From contig NZ_CP026100.1 of NCBI RefSeq assembly GCF_003722335.1, positions 1,023,501 through 1,087,500 on the forward strand: a stretch of 64,000 nucleotides of DNA, read 5' to 3'. Shown one piece after another: positions 38,198 through 45,854 of the stretch; within the stretch, counting starts at the first letter, position 1; each line of letters begins with the position of its first letter. The notes beneath the pieces are model-generated. The model did no database searches, was not told where the DNA came from, and was given only the letters and a program-made list of their open reading frames with translations. The translations under genes were made by a program, and so were the position numbers. Source of the stretch: Caulobacter flavus (GTDB lineage Bacteria > Pseudomonadota > Alphaproteobacteria > Caulobacterales > Caulobacteraceae).

Positions 38198-38269
38198 CAG
38201 CGAAAAACTCCCCGGCTCGTAACCGTCGCCAACTAGGCTATACCGGGAGTAGTGCGAACGGGAGCGTCC

Positions 38270-39256
38270 ATGGACTTCGTCGGCGATCTGACCGGACACG
38301 CAGGCCGTTTCCTGGCCGCCCAGCCCGCGCCGCTGCTGGCGGGCCTGGCCGGCGTGGTGGTCCTGCTGGGCGTAGCCAGCGCCATCGCCGCCGTGCTGCC
38401 GCGCCTGAAGCCCGGCAAGTCGTACGAGGAGCTGCGGCTGCGCATCGTCTCGTGGTGGGGGATGGTGGCGCTGCTGGCCGGCGCACTGCTGCTGGGCTGG
38501 CAGGCCACCACCGCCGTCTTCGCCTTCATCTCGTTCCTGGCCCTGCGCGAGTTCCTGTCGCTGGCCGTGCGCCGGCGCGAGGACCGGCCGGCGATCCTGG
38601 CGGCCTATCTGTGCCTGGCGGCCGCCTACGGCTTCATCTTCGCCGACCGCTACATGTTCTACCTGGTGTTCATCCCGGTGTGGGTGTTCCTGGGGTTGCC
38701 GGCGCTGATGGCCCTGATCGGCCAGACCAAGGGCTACCTGGCCAGCGCCGCCACCTTCCACTGGGGCCTGGTCACCTGCGTCTACAATCTCGGCTTCGTC
38801 GCCTTCCTGATGCGCGTGCCGAGCAGCGAGCACCTGCCGGCCGGCCCGGCGGGCCTGGTGTTCTTCCTGCTGCTGGCCACCGAGTTCAACGACGTGGCCC
38901 AATATGTCTGGGGCAAGCTCTTCGGCCGCCGCAAGATCCTGCCCAGCGTCAGCCCCAACAAGACCTGGGAAGGCTTCCTGGGCGGCTGGATCACCACCGC
39001 CGCCCTGATCTGGTTCGTCGGCCCGGTGTTCACCCCGCTGTCGGGCCACGGCCTGGCGTTCGTCGCCTTCGTGCTGCCGGCCGCGGGCTTCGCCGGCGAC
39101 GTGACCATGAGCGCCATCAAGCGCGACATCGGCGTCAAGGACACCTCGCACGCCATTCCCGGCCATGGCGGGGTGCTGGACCGGGCCGACAGCCTGACCT
39201 TCACCGCCCCGCTGTACTTCCACCTGATGGCGCTGTTCGCGCTCGACCGGTTCTGA
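38270..39256 (+). CDS. cdsA: Phosphatidate cytidylyltransferase-like protein
   Basis: The 328-residue membrane enzyme makes CDP-diacylglycerol from phosphatidate and CTP. The CDS signature is visible near the C-terminus as 'RDIGVKDTSHAIPGHGGVLDRADSL', and 'LFGRRKILPSVSPNKTWEGFLGG' precedes it. About eight hydrophobic helices are present. The ATG at 38270 has GGAG 5 bases upstream. It is longer than housekeeping CdsA, starts a cdsA-plsC unit and faces a CDP-alcohol transferase gene, so it is probably a second, specialised copy. Confidence 0.92.
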   Translation: MDFVGDLTGHAGRFLAAQPAPLLAGLAGVVVLLGVASAIAAVLPRLKPGKSYEELRLRIVSWWGMVALLAGALLLGWQATTAVFAFISFLALREFLSLAVRRREDRPAILAAYLCLAAAYGFIFADRYMFYLVFIPVWVFLGLPALMALIGQTKGYLASAATFHWGLVTCVYNLGFVAFLMRVPSSEHLPAGPAGLVFFLLLATEFNDVAQYVWGKLFGRRKILPSVSPNKTWEGFLGGWITTAALIWFVGPVFTPLSGHGLAFVAFVLPAAGFAGDVTMSAIKRDIGVKDTSHAIPGHGGVLDRADSLTFTAPLYFHLMALFALDRF

Positions 39257-39268
39257 TCTAGTCGTCGC

Positions 39269-39940
39269 GTGCGCCTGCTCCGCTTCCTCCTGCTCCTGCT
39301 CGTCGCCCGGCCGCTGGCGGTGCTGATGACCGGCGCCGACGTCTCCGGCCGCGAGCGCCTGCCGCTCAAGGGTCCGGCGATCATCGCCGCCAACCACGCC
39401 AGCCACGTCGACACCCTGCTGATGCTGTCGATCTTTCCGTCGCGGGCGGTGTCGAAGCTGCGGCCGGCGGCGGCGGCGGACTATTTCCTGCGCGACCCGG
39501 TGATCGGCTGGTTCTCGCGCCACGTGATCGGCATCGTGCCGGTGGCGCGCAGCAAGGCTGGCCGCCGCGCCGCCTCGGGCGACGGCGAGGACGTGCTGGC
39601 CCCGGCCCGCGCCGCCCTGGCGGCCGGCGAGATCGTGCTGGTCTTCCCCGAAGGCACGCGCGGCGACGGCGCGAGCGACGCCATGGGCCAGTTGAAGGGC
39701 GGCGTCGCCCGCCTGGCCGAGGCCTTCCCCGACGCTCCGGTGATCCCGGTGTGGATCCAGGGCGCGGGCCGGGTGCTGCCCAAGGGCGCCAGCGTGCCGG
39801 TGCCGCTGAACTGCGCTGTGCTGGTGGGCGAACCGGTGACCTGGACCGGCAAGCGGACGGCCTTCATGGACGCCCTGCGCGAGGCGATGCTGGCCCTGAA
39901 GGCCCAGGCCCCGCCGCTGCGCTGGTCGGACGAGCCCTGA
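39269..39940 (+). CDS. plsC: 1-acyl-glycerol-3-phosphate acyltransferase (PlsC-like)
   Basis: The 223-residue acyltransferase has the catalytic motif NHxxxxD ('AANHASHVDTLLML') and the substrate motif 'FPEGTRGDG'. A hydrophobic N-terminus would hold it at the inner membrane. It transfers a fatty acyl group to lysophosphatidate. The start is GTG at 39269, 12 bases after the cdsA stop, so the two are one operon. No strong ribosome site is visible, which fits translational coupling. Its stop lies 10 bases from the convergent CPBP gene. Confidence 0.92.
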   Translation: MRLLRFLLLLLVARPLAVLMTGADVSGRERLPLKGPAIIAANHASHVDTLLMLSIFPSRAVSKLRPAAAADYFLRDPVIGWFSRHVIGIVPVARSKAGRRAASGDGEDVLAPARAALAAGEIVLVFPEGTRGDGASDAMGQLKGGVARLAEAFPDAPVIPVWIQGAGRVLPKGASVPVPLNCAVLVGEPVTWTGKRTAFMDALREAMLALKAQAPPLRWSDEP

Positions 39941-39950
39941 AGACCAGGAT

Positions 39951-40913
39951 CTAGGCCGTCGCCACCCCGGCCCAGCGCGACAGGCGCGGCGTGCGGGCCA
40001 CCAGCTCGGCCATCCCGACATAGATCCCCAGCATCACCGCCGAGATCGGCAGCACCTCCCAGCGGAAGGGGTGCGGCGGCTCGGGCGCCAGGGTCATGGG
40101 CTGCAGGAACAGCAGGATGACGATGTTGTTGGCCGCGTGGGCGCCGACCGCGAACTCGACGCCGCCCAGGCGCAGGGTGGCCCAGGCCAGGCCGATCCCC
40201 AGGACCGTCCGCACCAGGAAGGCGTCGGGATTGGGATCGAAGTGGATCAGCGAGAAGAGCACGCCGTTGATCAGCAGGATCAGGCCCACCCGGCGGGTGA
40301 AGGCGGCGGTCGTCTTCAGCAGCCAGCCGCGGAACACCAGCTCCTCGGCCGCGGCGGCCAGCAGCAGCAGGCCCACGGCGCTGACGGCGTGGACGAGACG
40401 ACCGTCCAGCGTGGTGGTCAGGGTCAGGATCGGCGTGGGCGGCGCGGTGGGGTCCAGGCGGGCGCTGGCCGCCAGCAGCGGGCCGACGGTCAGGGCGAAC
40501 AGGGCCAGGCCCAGCAGGGTCAGGCGCCAGCGATAGGCCGGCGCGCTGGTCAGGTAGCTGCGCAGGCGACGCTCGTGCAGCAACGCCGCCACGCCGGTGA
40601 AGGCCACGGCCATGCCGCCGTTGGTGGCGGTCACCAGGCACAGCACGAACAGCAGGGTGATCAGGTCCAGACCGCCGGCCTTGGGATTGGCCAGCGACTG
40701 GAAGAGCGCGACGGCCTGGTCGAAACCGCCGTCCAGCAGGCCGGTGAACAGGGCCATGACGAAGACGCCGCCGATCACCGCGGCGAGGATGGCCGCGACC
40801 ACCCCGACCGGCAGGCTCAGCAGAACCCGCCCGATGCGCCGGTCAGCCGGCGTCAGGTCGTCCAGAAACGCCGAACGTCTCACGTCCTCGAACACAGCCG
40901 CCCAATCCAACAC
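39951..40913 (-). CDS. CPBP-family intramembrane metalloprotease
   Basis: The 320-residue protein has about eight membrane helices and the CPBP (Abi/Rce1-like) motifs: 'EELVFRGWLL' with two Glu, 'FSLIHFDPN' with His, and 'FAVGAHAANN' with His. Such enzymes may cleave prenylated or other membrane proteins; substrates in bacteria are mostly unknown. The GTG at 40913 is chosen because GAGGAA lies 9 bases upstream and the longer frame is a low-quality extension. It diverges from a TMEM175-like channel gene. Confidence 0.85.
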   Translation of the reverse strand: MLDWAAVFEDVRRSAFLDDLTPADRRIGRVLLSLPVGVVAAILAAVIGGVFVMALFTGLLDGGFDQAVALFQSLANPKAGGLDLITLLFVLCLVTATNGGMAVAFTGVAALLHERRLRSYLTSAPAYRWRLTLLGLALFALTVGPLLAASARLDPTAPPTPILTLTTTLDGRLVHAVSAVGLLLLAAAAEELVFRGWLLKTTAAFTRRVGLILLINGVLFSLIHFDPNPDAFLVRTVLGIGLAWATLRLGGVEFAVGAHAANNIVILLFLQPMTLAPEPPHPFRWEVLPISAVMLGIYVGMAELVARTPRLSRWAGVATA

Positions 40914-41036
40914 AGCACCCGCTTCCTCGCTAAAGGGGCGCGAGGCGAAGGAAAAGAGGTTTCGCGCGATGTCGGTCCACGACTTGCCGTCACGCGGCAA
41001 TGACGGCACACATCGGCGGTTGTCGATGGGGGTTTC

Positions 41037-41678
41037 ATGAGCAATACCGAGCACGAGGCGGCCGACCGCCACCTGCACCGTCTGGTGCTGTTTTCCGATG
41101 CGGTCTTCGCGATCGCCATCACCCTGCTGGCCATCGAGATCCATCCGCCCGAGCACTGGCATGGCGTCGCCGACCTGTTCGGACAGATGGGCCACAAGCT
41201 GTGGGCCTACGCCGTCAGCTTCGCCGTGATCGGGGTCTACTGGATCAGCCACCGGCGGATCTTCGCGCGGCTGCGCGGCGCCAACGGCGTGCTCGACGTG
41301 CTGAACCTGGTCGTGCTGGGTCTGGTCGCCCTGCTGCCGCTGACCACCGAACTCCTCTGGGAGCACGCCTCGGGCGAGGCCACGCTGGTCTATGTCGGAC
41401 TGGTCGCCGCGATCGGCGTGGCCATGTCGGTGGTCTGGGGCTATGCGGCCTTCGCCGGCGAGCTGGCCGGTCGCGTCCATCGCGGCGAGGCGCTGTTCAC
41501 CCTGGCGCGGACGGCCGTCGCGCCCGGCCTGATGTGCGGCCTGATCCTGTTCAGCCTGAACCACATCTGGGGCCTGATCCCCCTGGCCCTGGCCATCGCC
41601 GCCTTCGTGGCCGGCGGCCGCTTCATGCGCCGCCGCGCGGCCGCCAGGATCGACGACGCCGAAGAGGCCGCCGCCTGA
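41037..41678 (+). CDS. TMEM175-family (DUF1211) potassium channel-like protein
   Basis: The 213-residue membrane protein starts with the TMEM175 selectivity signature 'RLVLFSDAVFAIAITLLAIEI' in helix 1 (the FSD motif) and has about six helices in all. Bacterial TMEM175 proteins form tetrameric K+ leak channels in the inner membrane. The C-terminus is basic then acidic ('RRRAAARIDDAEEAAA'). Its stop overlaps the start of rsmD (TGATG), so the two are translated together, an unusual pairing for an rRNA methylase. Confidence 0.88.
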   Translation: MSNTEHEAADRHLHRLVLFSDAVFAIAITLLAIEIHPPEHWHGVADLFGQMGHKLWAYAVSFAVIGVYWISHRRIFARLRGANGVLDVLNLVVLGLVALLPLTTELLWEHASGEATLVYVGLVAAIGVAMSVVWGYAAFAGELAGRVHRGEALFTLARTAVAPGLMCGLILFSLNHIWGLIPLALAIAAFVAGGRFMRRRAAARIDDAEEAAA

Positions 41679-42241
41679 TGCGCATCGTCTCGGGCCAGTA
41701 TCGCGGCAAGGCCATCGCCACCCCGCCGGGCGACGCCACCCGCCCCACTTCCGACCGCGCCCGCCAGGCCGTGTTCAACATCCTCGAGCACGCCGCCTGG
41801 GCGCCCGAACTGCACGGCGCGCGGGTGATCGACGTGTTCGCGGGCTCCGGCGCCCTGGGCCTGGAAGCGATCTCGCGCGGGGCGGCAAGCTGCCTGTTCG
41901 TCGAGACCAACGAGGCCGCGCGCGGCGCGATCCGGCAGAACATCGACGCCTTTGGGCTGTTCGGCCAGACACGCGTGCATCGCCGCGACGCCACCGACCT
42001 GGGCCCCCGACCGGCCAGCGCCGGCGCGGCCTTCGACATCGCCTTCCTGGATCCGCCCTACGCCAAGGGCATGGGCGAGAAGGCCCTGACCGAGCTGGTC
42101 GCCGGCGGCTGGCTGGCCACGAACGCGATCGTGGTGTTCGAGCGCGGAGCGGGCGAACCCGACCCGGTGCTGGACGCCTTCGAGACCCTCGACGCCCGCG
42201 ACTACGGCGCGGCCCGGGTGCTGTTCCTGCGGCTGCTTTAG
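41678..42241 (+). CDS. rsmD: 16S rRNA (guanine966-N2)-methyltransferase
   Basis: The 187-residue enzyme methylates G966 of 16S rRNA. The motifs are 'MRIVSGQYRGKAIATPPG', 'RPTSDRARQAVFNIL', the SAM site 'VIDVFAGSGALGLEAISRGA' and the catalytic 'FLDPPYAKG'. Its start overlaps the previous stop by one base. RsmD often follows a pseudouridine synthase in alphaproteobacteria; here that gene lies 4.5 kb upstream, with a lipid and membrane cluster between. Confidence 0.96.
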   Translation: MRIVSGQYRGKAIATPPGDATRPTSDRARQAVFNILEHAAWAPELHGARVIDVFAGSGALGLEAISRGAASCLFVETNEAARGAIRQNIDAFGLFGQTRVHRRDATDLGPRPASAGAAFDIAFLDPPYAKGMGEKALTELVAGGWLATNAIVVFERGAGEPDPVLDAFETLDARDYGAARVLFLRLL

Positions 42242-42266
42242 GCCGCCACGACGCCACCACATCCGC

Positions 42267-42400
42267 CCGTCATTCCCGCCCTCGTGGCGGGAACCTCTCT
42301 GTCAGCCGCAAGGGCGTATGGGACGGCGTGCCCAGCACGCCGCTGGCGCTTCACGTACGAACGGAACCAGGGGTTCCCGCCACGAGGGCGGGAATGACGG
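42267..42400. repeat. Two-hairpin repeat element, family A copy 4
   Basis: Stems TTCCCGC/GCGGGAA at 42273-42293 and 42374-42394 have loops CCTCGTG and CACGAGG. Both loops differ by one base from the other copies (CCTTGTG and CACAAGG) and remain exact complements. It lies between convergent genes. Confidence 0.8.
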
Positions 42401-42415
42401 GAGAAGTAGAGAGCC

Positions 42416-43024
42416 CTACGGCTGCTTGCCCGGCCAGACCAGGAAACCGTATTCGTCGCGGCCAGCCGAGGTCCAGGTCGCGTAGCCGTAGCCGCCCTGG
42501 GGCGGCGGCGGATAGGCGGCGTAGTCACGGTCATAGCCGCTGTCGAAGCGGCTTTCGCGGCTGTACTCGTAGCCCTCTTCCTGACGCGAATAGCCGTTCT
42601 GGGCATAGGCCGGCGGCGCCTGGACGGGCGGCGCATAAGCCGGGCCGTCGTCGTGGCGGCGGCTGTAGCGGTCGGGCGCGTAGTCCTGGTGCGGCGGAGG
42701 CGGCGGATCGTAGGCGGGCGGCGGCGGCGCGCCCCGGTCGTCGACCCGCAGCGGCGGACGGCCATAGCTCCAGCGGTCGAAGTCGCTCCAACCGCGCTCG
42801 CCGTCGTCGCACTCCACCCGTTCCCAGCGATAGGCCCCGCCAGGACCTGTGACGCGGCGGTTCACGCATTCGCCAGGCCGGGTGTCCGGCGGCAGGATCT
42901 CGGGGTCGACCGGCAGGTTCGAGCGGTCGGGCGGGCCGCCGGCCAGGCCGTAGCGGTCGCCGGCCAGGACCGGCGAGGCCAGGGCGACCCCGGCGGCGAA
43001 AGCGATGAGAACGAGTTGGCGCAT
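42416..43024 (-). CDS. Secreted Pro/Tyr-rich protein of unknown function
   Basis: The 202-residue precursor has a signal peptide ('RQLVLIAFAAGVALASPVLAG'). A short segment with two cysteines follows ('GECVNRRVTGPGGAYRWERVECDDGER'), possibly a disulfide-bonded loop. From about residue 90 it is disordered and rich in Pro, Tyr, Asp and Arg ('APPPPAYDPPPPPHQDYAPD'), then ends 'DEYGFLVWPGKQP'. I recognise no family. It diverges from the HAD hydrolase gene across a 155-bp gap with two palindromes. Confidence 0.8.
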   Translation of the reverse strand: MRQLVLIAFAAGVALASPVLAGDRYGLAGGPPDRSNLPVDPEILPPDTRPGECVNRRVTGPGGAYRWERVECDDGERGWSDFDRWSYGRPPLRVDDRGAPPPPAYDPPPPPHQDYAPDRYSRRHDDGPAYAPPVQAPPAYAQNGYSRQEEGYEYSRESRFDSGYDRDYAAYPPPPQGGYGYATWTSAGRDEYGFLVWPGKQP

Positions 43025-43153
43025 GGGGGATACTCCAGGCCGCCAGTAGACCAGAGCCCGGCGAGCCGCGCGCGCTTTTTCGCCATGAAGGCGAGCTTAA
43101 CCATTGTTCGAGACGGCTTTTCCTGCCCGTTCGCCTCGCCTAGAGTGAAATCA

Positions 43154-43168
43154 AACAATTGTTCGAAC
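43154..43168. promoter_or_regulatory. Overlapping palindromes ahead of the HAD gene
   Basis: AACAATTGTT (43154-43163) and GTTCGAAC (43161-43168) are perfect palindromes overlapping by three bases, ending 11 bases before the start codon. The 9-mer ATTGTTCGA recurs at 43103-43111. The spacing suggests a repressor site over the translation start. Confidence 0.5.
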
Positions 43169-43179
43169 AGGTGGGCGCG

Positions 43180-43845
43180 ATGGCGATCGAGGCGGTGATC
43201 TGGGACTTCGGCGGCGTGTTCACCACATCGCCCTTCGAGGCCTTCCGCCGCTACGAGGCGCGCAACGCCCTGCCGACCGACTTCCTGCGCGGCGTCAACG
43301 CGATCGACCCCGACACCAACGCCTGGGCCCGGTTCGAGCGGGCCGAGATCGATGCGGCGGCCTTCGACGCCCTGTTCCTGGAGGAATCGACGCGCCTGGG
43401 CCACGCCGTGCCGGGACGCGACGTGCTGCCCCTGCTGTCGGGCGAGGTCCGCCCCCGGATGGCGGCGGCGCTGAAAACCTGCAAGGCGGCGGGGTTCAAG
43501 GTCGGCTGCATCACCAACAACGTGCCGGGCGCGGGCCACGGGGCCGGCATGGCCGCCTCGGCCGACAAGGCCGCCTCGGCCGACAAGGCCGCCGCCGTGG
43601 CCGAGATACTGAGCCAGTTCGACGCCCTGATCGAAAGTTCCAAGGCCGGGGTGCGCAAGCCCGATCCGCGCATCTACGCGATGATGTGCGAGCGCCTCGT
43701 CGTCGCGCCCGAGGCCTGCGTCTACCTCGACGACCTGGGCGTCAACTGCAAGCCGGCCGCGGCCATGGGCATGGTCGCCATCAAGGTCTCAGGCGAGGAC
43801 CAGGCGCTGGCGGAGCTTGCGGCGGCCACCGGATTGGCGTTCTGA
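43180..43845 (+). CDS. HAD-family hydrolase (epoxide-hydrolase N-domain type)
   Basis: The 221-residue protein has the HAD nucleophile in 'VIWDFGGVF' (Asp9), the Thr/Asn motif '[10 protein letters not shown]', the Lys in '[12 protein letters not shown]' and the acidic motif '[13 protein letters not shown]'. This pattern (family IA, N-domain of soluble epoxide hydrolase) covers phosphatases of acyl or sugar phosphates. The middle contains an exact in-frame 18-bp duplication ('AASADK' twice, 43552-43587), probably in a surface loop. It precedes the pterin dehydratase gene by 29 bases. Confidence 0.88.
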   Translation: MAIEAVIWDFGGVFTTSPFEAFRRYEARNALPTDFLRGVNAIDPDTNAWARFERAEIDAAAFDALFLEESTRLGHAVPGRDVLPLLSGEVRPRMAAALKTCKAAGFKVGCITNNVPGAGHGAGMAASADKAASADKAAAVAEILSQFDALIESSKAGVRKPDPRIYAMMCERLVVAPEACVYLDDLGVNCKPAAAMGMVAIKVSGEDQALAELAAATGLAF

Positions 43846-43874
43846 AGAGGCCAGCAGTTTCAGGAGCCGTCCGC

Positions 43875-44162
43875 ATGACCCGCCCCGCCAAGATCGGCGC
43901 CGCCGCCGCCCTCGCCCAGCTCGAAGGCTGGACCGGCGCCGACGGCAAGGACGCCATCGAGAAGACCTATCGGTTCGCCGACTTCAACGCCGCCTTCGGC
44001 TTCATGACCCGCGTGGCCATCGAGGCCGACAAGCGCGACCATCACCCCGAATGGTTCAACGTCTACAACCGCGTCGAGGTGACCCTGACCACCCACGACT
44101 GTGACGGCGTCAGTGAACGCGACGTGCAGCTGGCGAAGTTCATGGACGCGATCGCGGGGTAG
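43875..44162 (+). CDS. phhB: Pterin-4a-carbinolamine dehydratase
   Basis: The 95-residue protein recycles the pterin cofactor of aromatic hydroxylases. The signature '[24 protein letters not shown]' holds the catalytic His residues. The ATG at 43875 has AGGAG about 9 bases upstream. It lies between a HAD hydrolase and an SDR gene on the same strand. No phenylalanine hydroxylase gene is in the window, so a stand-alone role in pterin handling is likely. Confidence 0.94.
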   Translation: MTRPAKIGAAAALAQLEGWTGADGKDAIEKTYRFADFNAAFGFMTRVAIEADKRDHHPEWFNVYNRVEVTLTTHDCDGVSERDVQLAKFMDAIAG

Positions 44163-44200
44163 GACCGGGCAAACACCCCTTCCCCTCCCCCCGCATCCGG

Positions 44201-44218
44201 TTCAAACTATCGTTTGAA
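44201..44218. promoter_or_regulatory. 18-bp inverted repeat upstream of the SDR gene
   Basis: TTCAAAC and GTTTGAA are perfect arms around TATC. The site ends 18 bases before the SDR start codon, just upstream of its ribosome site. It resembles operators of TetR-type repressors. No regulator gene is adjacent. Confidence 0.6.
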
Positions 44219-44236
44219 TTTCAGGGAGGACGCCGA

Positions 44237-45022
44237 ATGGCGCAGACCATGGGCCGGGTCGCCGGCAAGAAGGCCTTCATCACCGGCGCGGCTCAGGGCC
44301 TGGGCGCGGCCGCCGCGCGCAAGCTGGCCGCCGAAGGCGCCAAGGTCGCCCTGGCCGACATCAATGTCGACGGGGCCAAGGCCGTGGCGGCGCAGATCAA
44401 CGCCGCCCACGGCGCCGGCACGGCCTTCGCCTACGCCCTCGACGTCACCCAGGAAGACCAGTGGGTCGCGGCGCTGGAAGCGGCTGCGGCCGACATGGGC
44501 GGCATCTCGGTGCTGGTCAACAACGCCGGCGTGGCCGGCGACAAGCCGCTGGAGCAGATGGAGTTCGACCTCTGGAAGAGGATCATGTCGATCAATGTCG
44601 ACAGCGTCTTCCTGGGGGCCAAGCACGCCCTGACCCACATGCGGGGCCACCAGCCCGGCTCGATCGTCAACATCAGCTCGATCGCCGGCCTGATCGCCAA
44701 CCACAACTCGCCGGCCTACAACGCCTCCAAGGCGGGGGTCTGGCTGCTGTCCAAGAACATCGCGCTCTACTGCGCCAAGCTCGGGCTCGACATCCGCTCG
44801 AACTCGATCCACCCGACCTTCATCGACACCCCGATCCTGGACCCGCTGAGCCAGCGGCTGGGCAAGGAGGAGGCGCACGCCAAGCTCGGCCGGCAGATCC
44901 CGCTGGGCCACATCGGCGAGCCCGACGACATCGCCAACGCGGTGCTCTACCTGGCCAGTGACGAGAGCAAGTTCATGACCGGCGCCGAGCTGAAGCTCGA
45001 CGGCGGCATCTCGGCGATGTGA
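44237..45022 (+). CDS. Short-chain dehydrogenase/reductase
   Basis: The 261-residue classical SDR has the NAD(P) site 'FITGAAQGLGAAAARKLA', an Asp after strand 2 ('VALADINVDG') that favours NAD, the structural 'LVNNAGVAG', and the catalytic Ser/Tyr/Lys in 'NISSIAGL' and 'PAYNASKAG'. It is close to 3-alpha/beta-hydroxysteroid and cyclopentanol dehydrogenases. A candidate operator overlaps its promoter region, so expression is probably induced by a substrate. GGGAGG lies about 10 bases before the start. Confidence 0.92.
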   Translation: MAQTMGRVAGKKAFITGAAQGLGAAAARKLAAEGAKVALADINVDGAKAVAAQINAAHGAGTAFAYALDVTQEDQWVAALEAAAADMGGISVLVNNAGVAGDKPLEQMEFDLWKRIMSINVDSVFLGAKHALTHMRGHQPGSIVNISSIAGLIANHNSPAYNASKAGVWLLSKNIALYCAKLGLDIRSNSIHPTFIDTPILDPLSQRLGKEEAHAKLGRQIPLGHIGEPDDIANAVLYLASDESKFMTGAELKLDGGISAM

Positions 45023-45025
45023 GGA

Positions 45026-45207
45026 TCGAGGTCCTCTCCCTGTGGGAGAGGCCTCGGCGCAGCCGGCGGAAAGGGGAGGGACCAGGGCCGTCCAGCTTCG
45101 CGGAAGCTGAAAACGGCCCCCCTCCGGCCCTTCGGGCTGCCTCCCCCAGAGGGGCAGGATTGATGCTCCCCCGCCGGGGGGAGCTGTCGCGAAGCGACTG
45201 AGGGGGT
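45026..45207. repeat. Repeat-rich gap with family B copy 2
   Basis: The gap between two convergent genes holds CTCTCCC-tgt-GGGAGAG at the start, a nested stem (AGCTTC-gcg-GAAGCT inside GGCCGT/ACGGCC), then the family B module at 45119-45207 (CTCCCCC-gcc-GGGGGGAG, GTCGC-gaa-GCGAC, GAGGGGG) shared with 7869-7971. Confidence 0.75.
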
Positions 45208-45765
45208 TTACCGCGGCGCCCGCTTGGCCAGGATCCGCTGCAGCGTGCGGCGGTGCATGTTGAGGCGACGGGCCGTTTCGGAGACGTTGTGGCCGCACAT
45301 CTCGTAGACGCGCTGGATGTGCTCCCAGCGCACGCGGTCGGCGCTCATCGGGTTTTCCGGCGGGGCCGGGGCGGCGTCCTTGGCGGCCAGCAGGGCGCGG
45401 GCCACGTCGTCGGCGTCGGCCGGCTTGGAGAGATAGTCGACGACGCCGGCCTTAACCGCCGCCACCGCCGTGGCGATGTTGCCGTAGCCGGTCAGCATGA
45501 TGATCTTGGCGTCGGCGCGGGCGTCGCGCACGGCCTCGACCACCTTCAGGCCCGAGCCGTCCTCGAGCCGCATGTCGAGCACCGCGTGGGCCGGCGCCTG
45601 GCTCTTCAGCGAACCGATCGCCTCGGCCACCGAAGCGCACAACGTCACCTCGAACCCACGCTGTTCCAAAGCTCGGCCTAGACGGGTGCGCAGGGGCGCA
45701 TCGTCGTCGAGCAGAAGCAAGGACTTGTCCGGCAGGGCCGCGACCAGTTCTCCGATATCCGCCAT
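45208..45765 (-). CDS. regA: Redox response regulator, RegA/ActR/PrrA family
   Basis: The 185-residue regulator has a receiver ('LLLLDDDAPLRTRLGRALEQ', phospho-Asp in 'HAVLDMRLEDGSGL', 'KIIMLTGYGNIATA') and a Fis-type helix-turn-helix ('VYEMCGHNVSETARRLNMHRRTLQRILAKR') with the strictly conserved end of RegA proteins. It globally controls respiration and redox balance under the RegB kinase. The ATG at 45765 is favoured by GGGGAGG about 10 bases upstream; an ATG at 45789 is possible. It follows regB by 89 bp containing an inverted repeat. Confidence 0.95.
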   Translation of the reverse strand: MADIGELVAALPDKSLLLLDDDAPLRTRLGRALEQRGFEVTLCASVAEAIGSLKSQAPAHAVLDMRLEDGSGLKVVEAVRDARADAKIIMLTGYGNIATAVAAVKAGVVDYLSKPADADDVARALLAAKDAAPAPPENPMSADRVRWEHIQRVYEMCGHNVSETARRLNMHRRTLQRILAKRAPR

Positions 45766-45824
45766 CAACTCAGCGCCTCCCCGCGCCATTACTCAACCGG
45801 GTGTCGTATCGCCATCTTGTCTAC

Positions 45825-45846
45825 GACTTGCAAAACTTCGCAAGTC
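45825..45846. promoter_or_regulatory. Inverted repeat between regB and regA
   Basis: GACTTGC and GCAAGTC are perfect 7-bp arms separated by 8 bases. The site lies 60-81 bases upstream of the regA start, inside the 89-bp regB-regA gap. It lacks a T-run, so an operator or RNA hairpin is more likely than a terminator. Confidence 0.5.
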
Positions 45847-45854
45847 TTTCGTAC

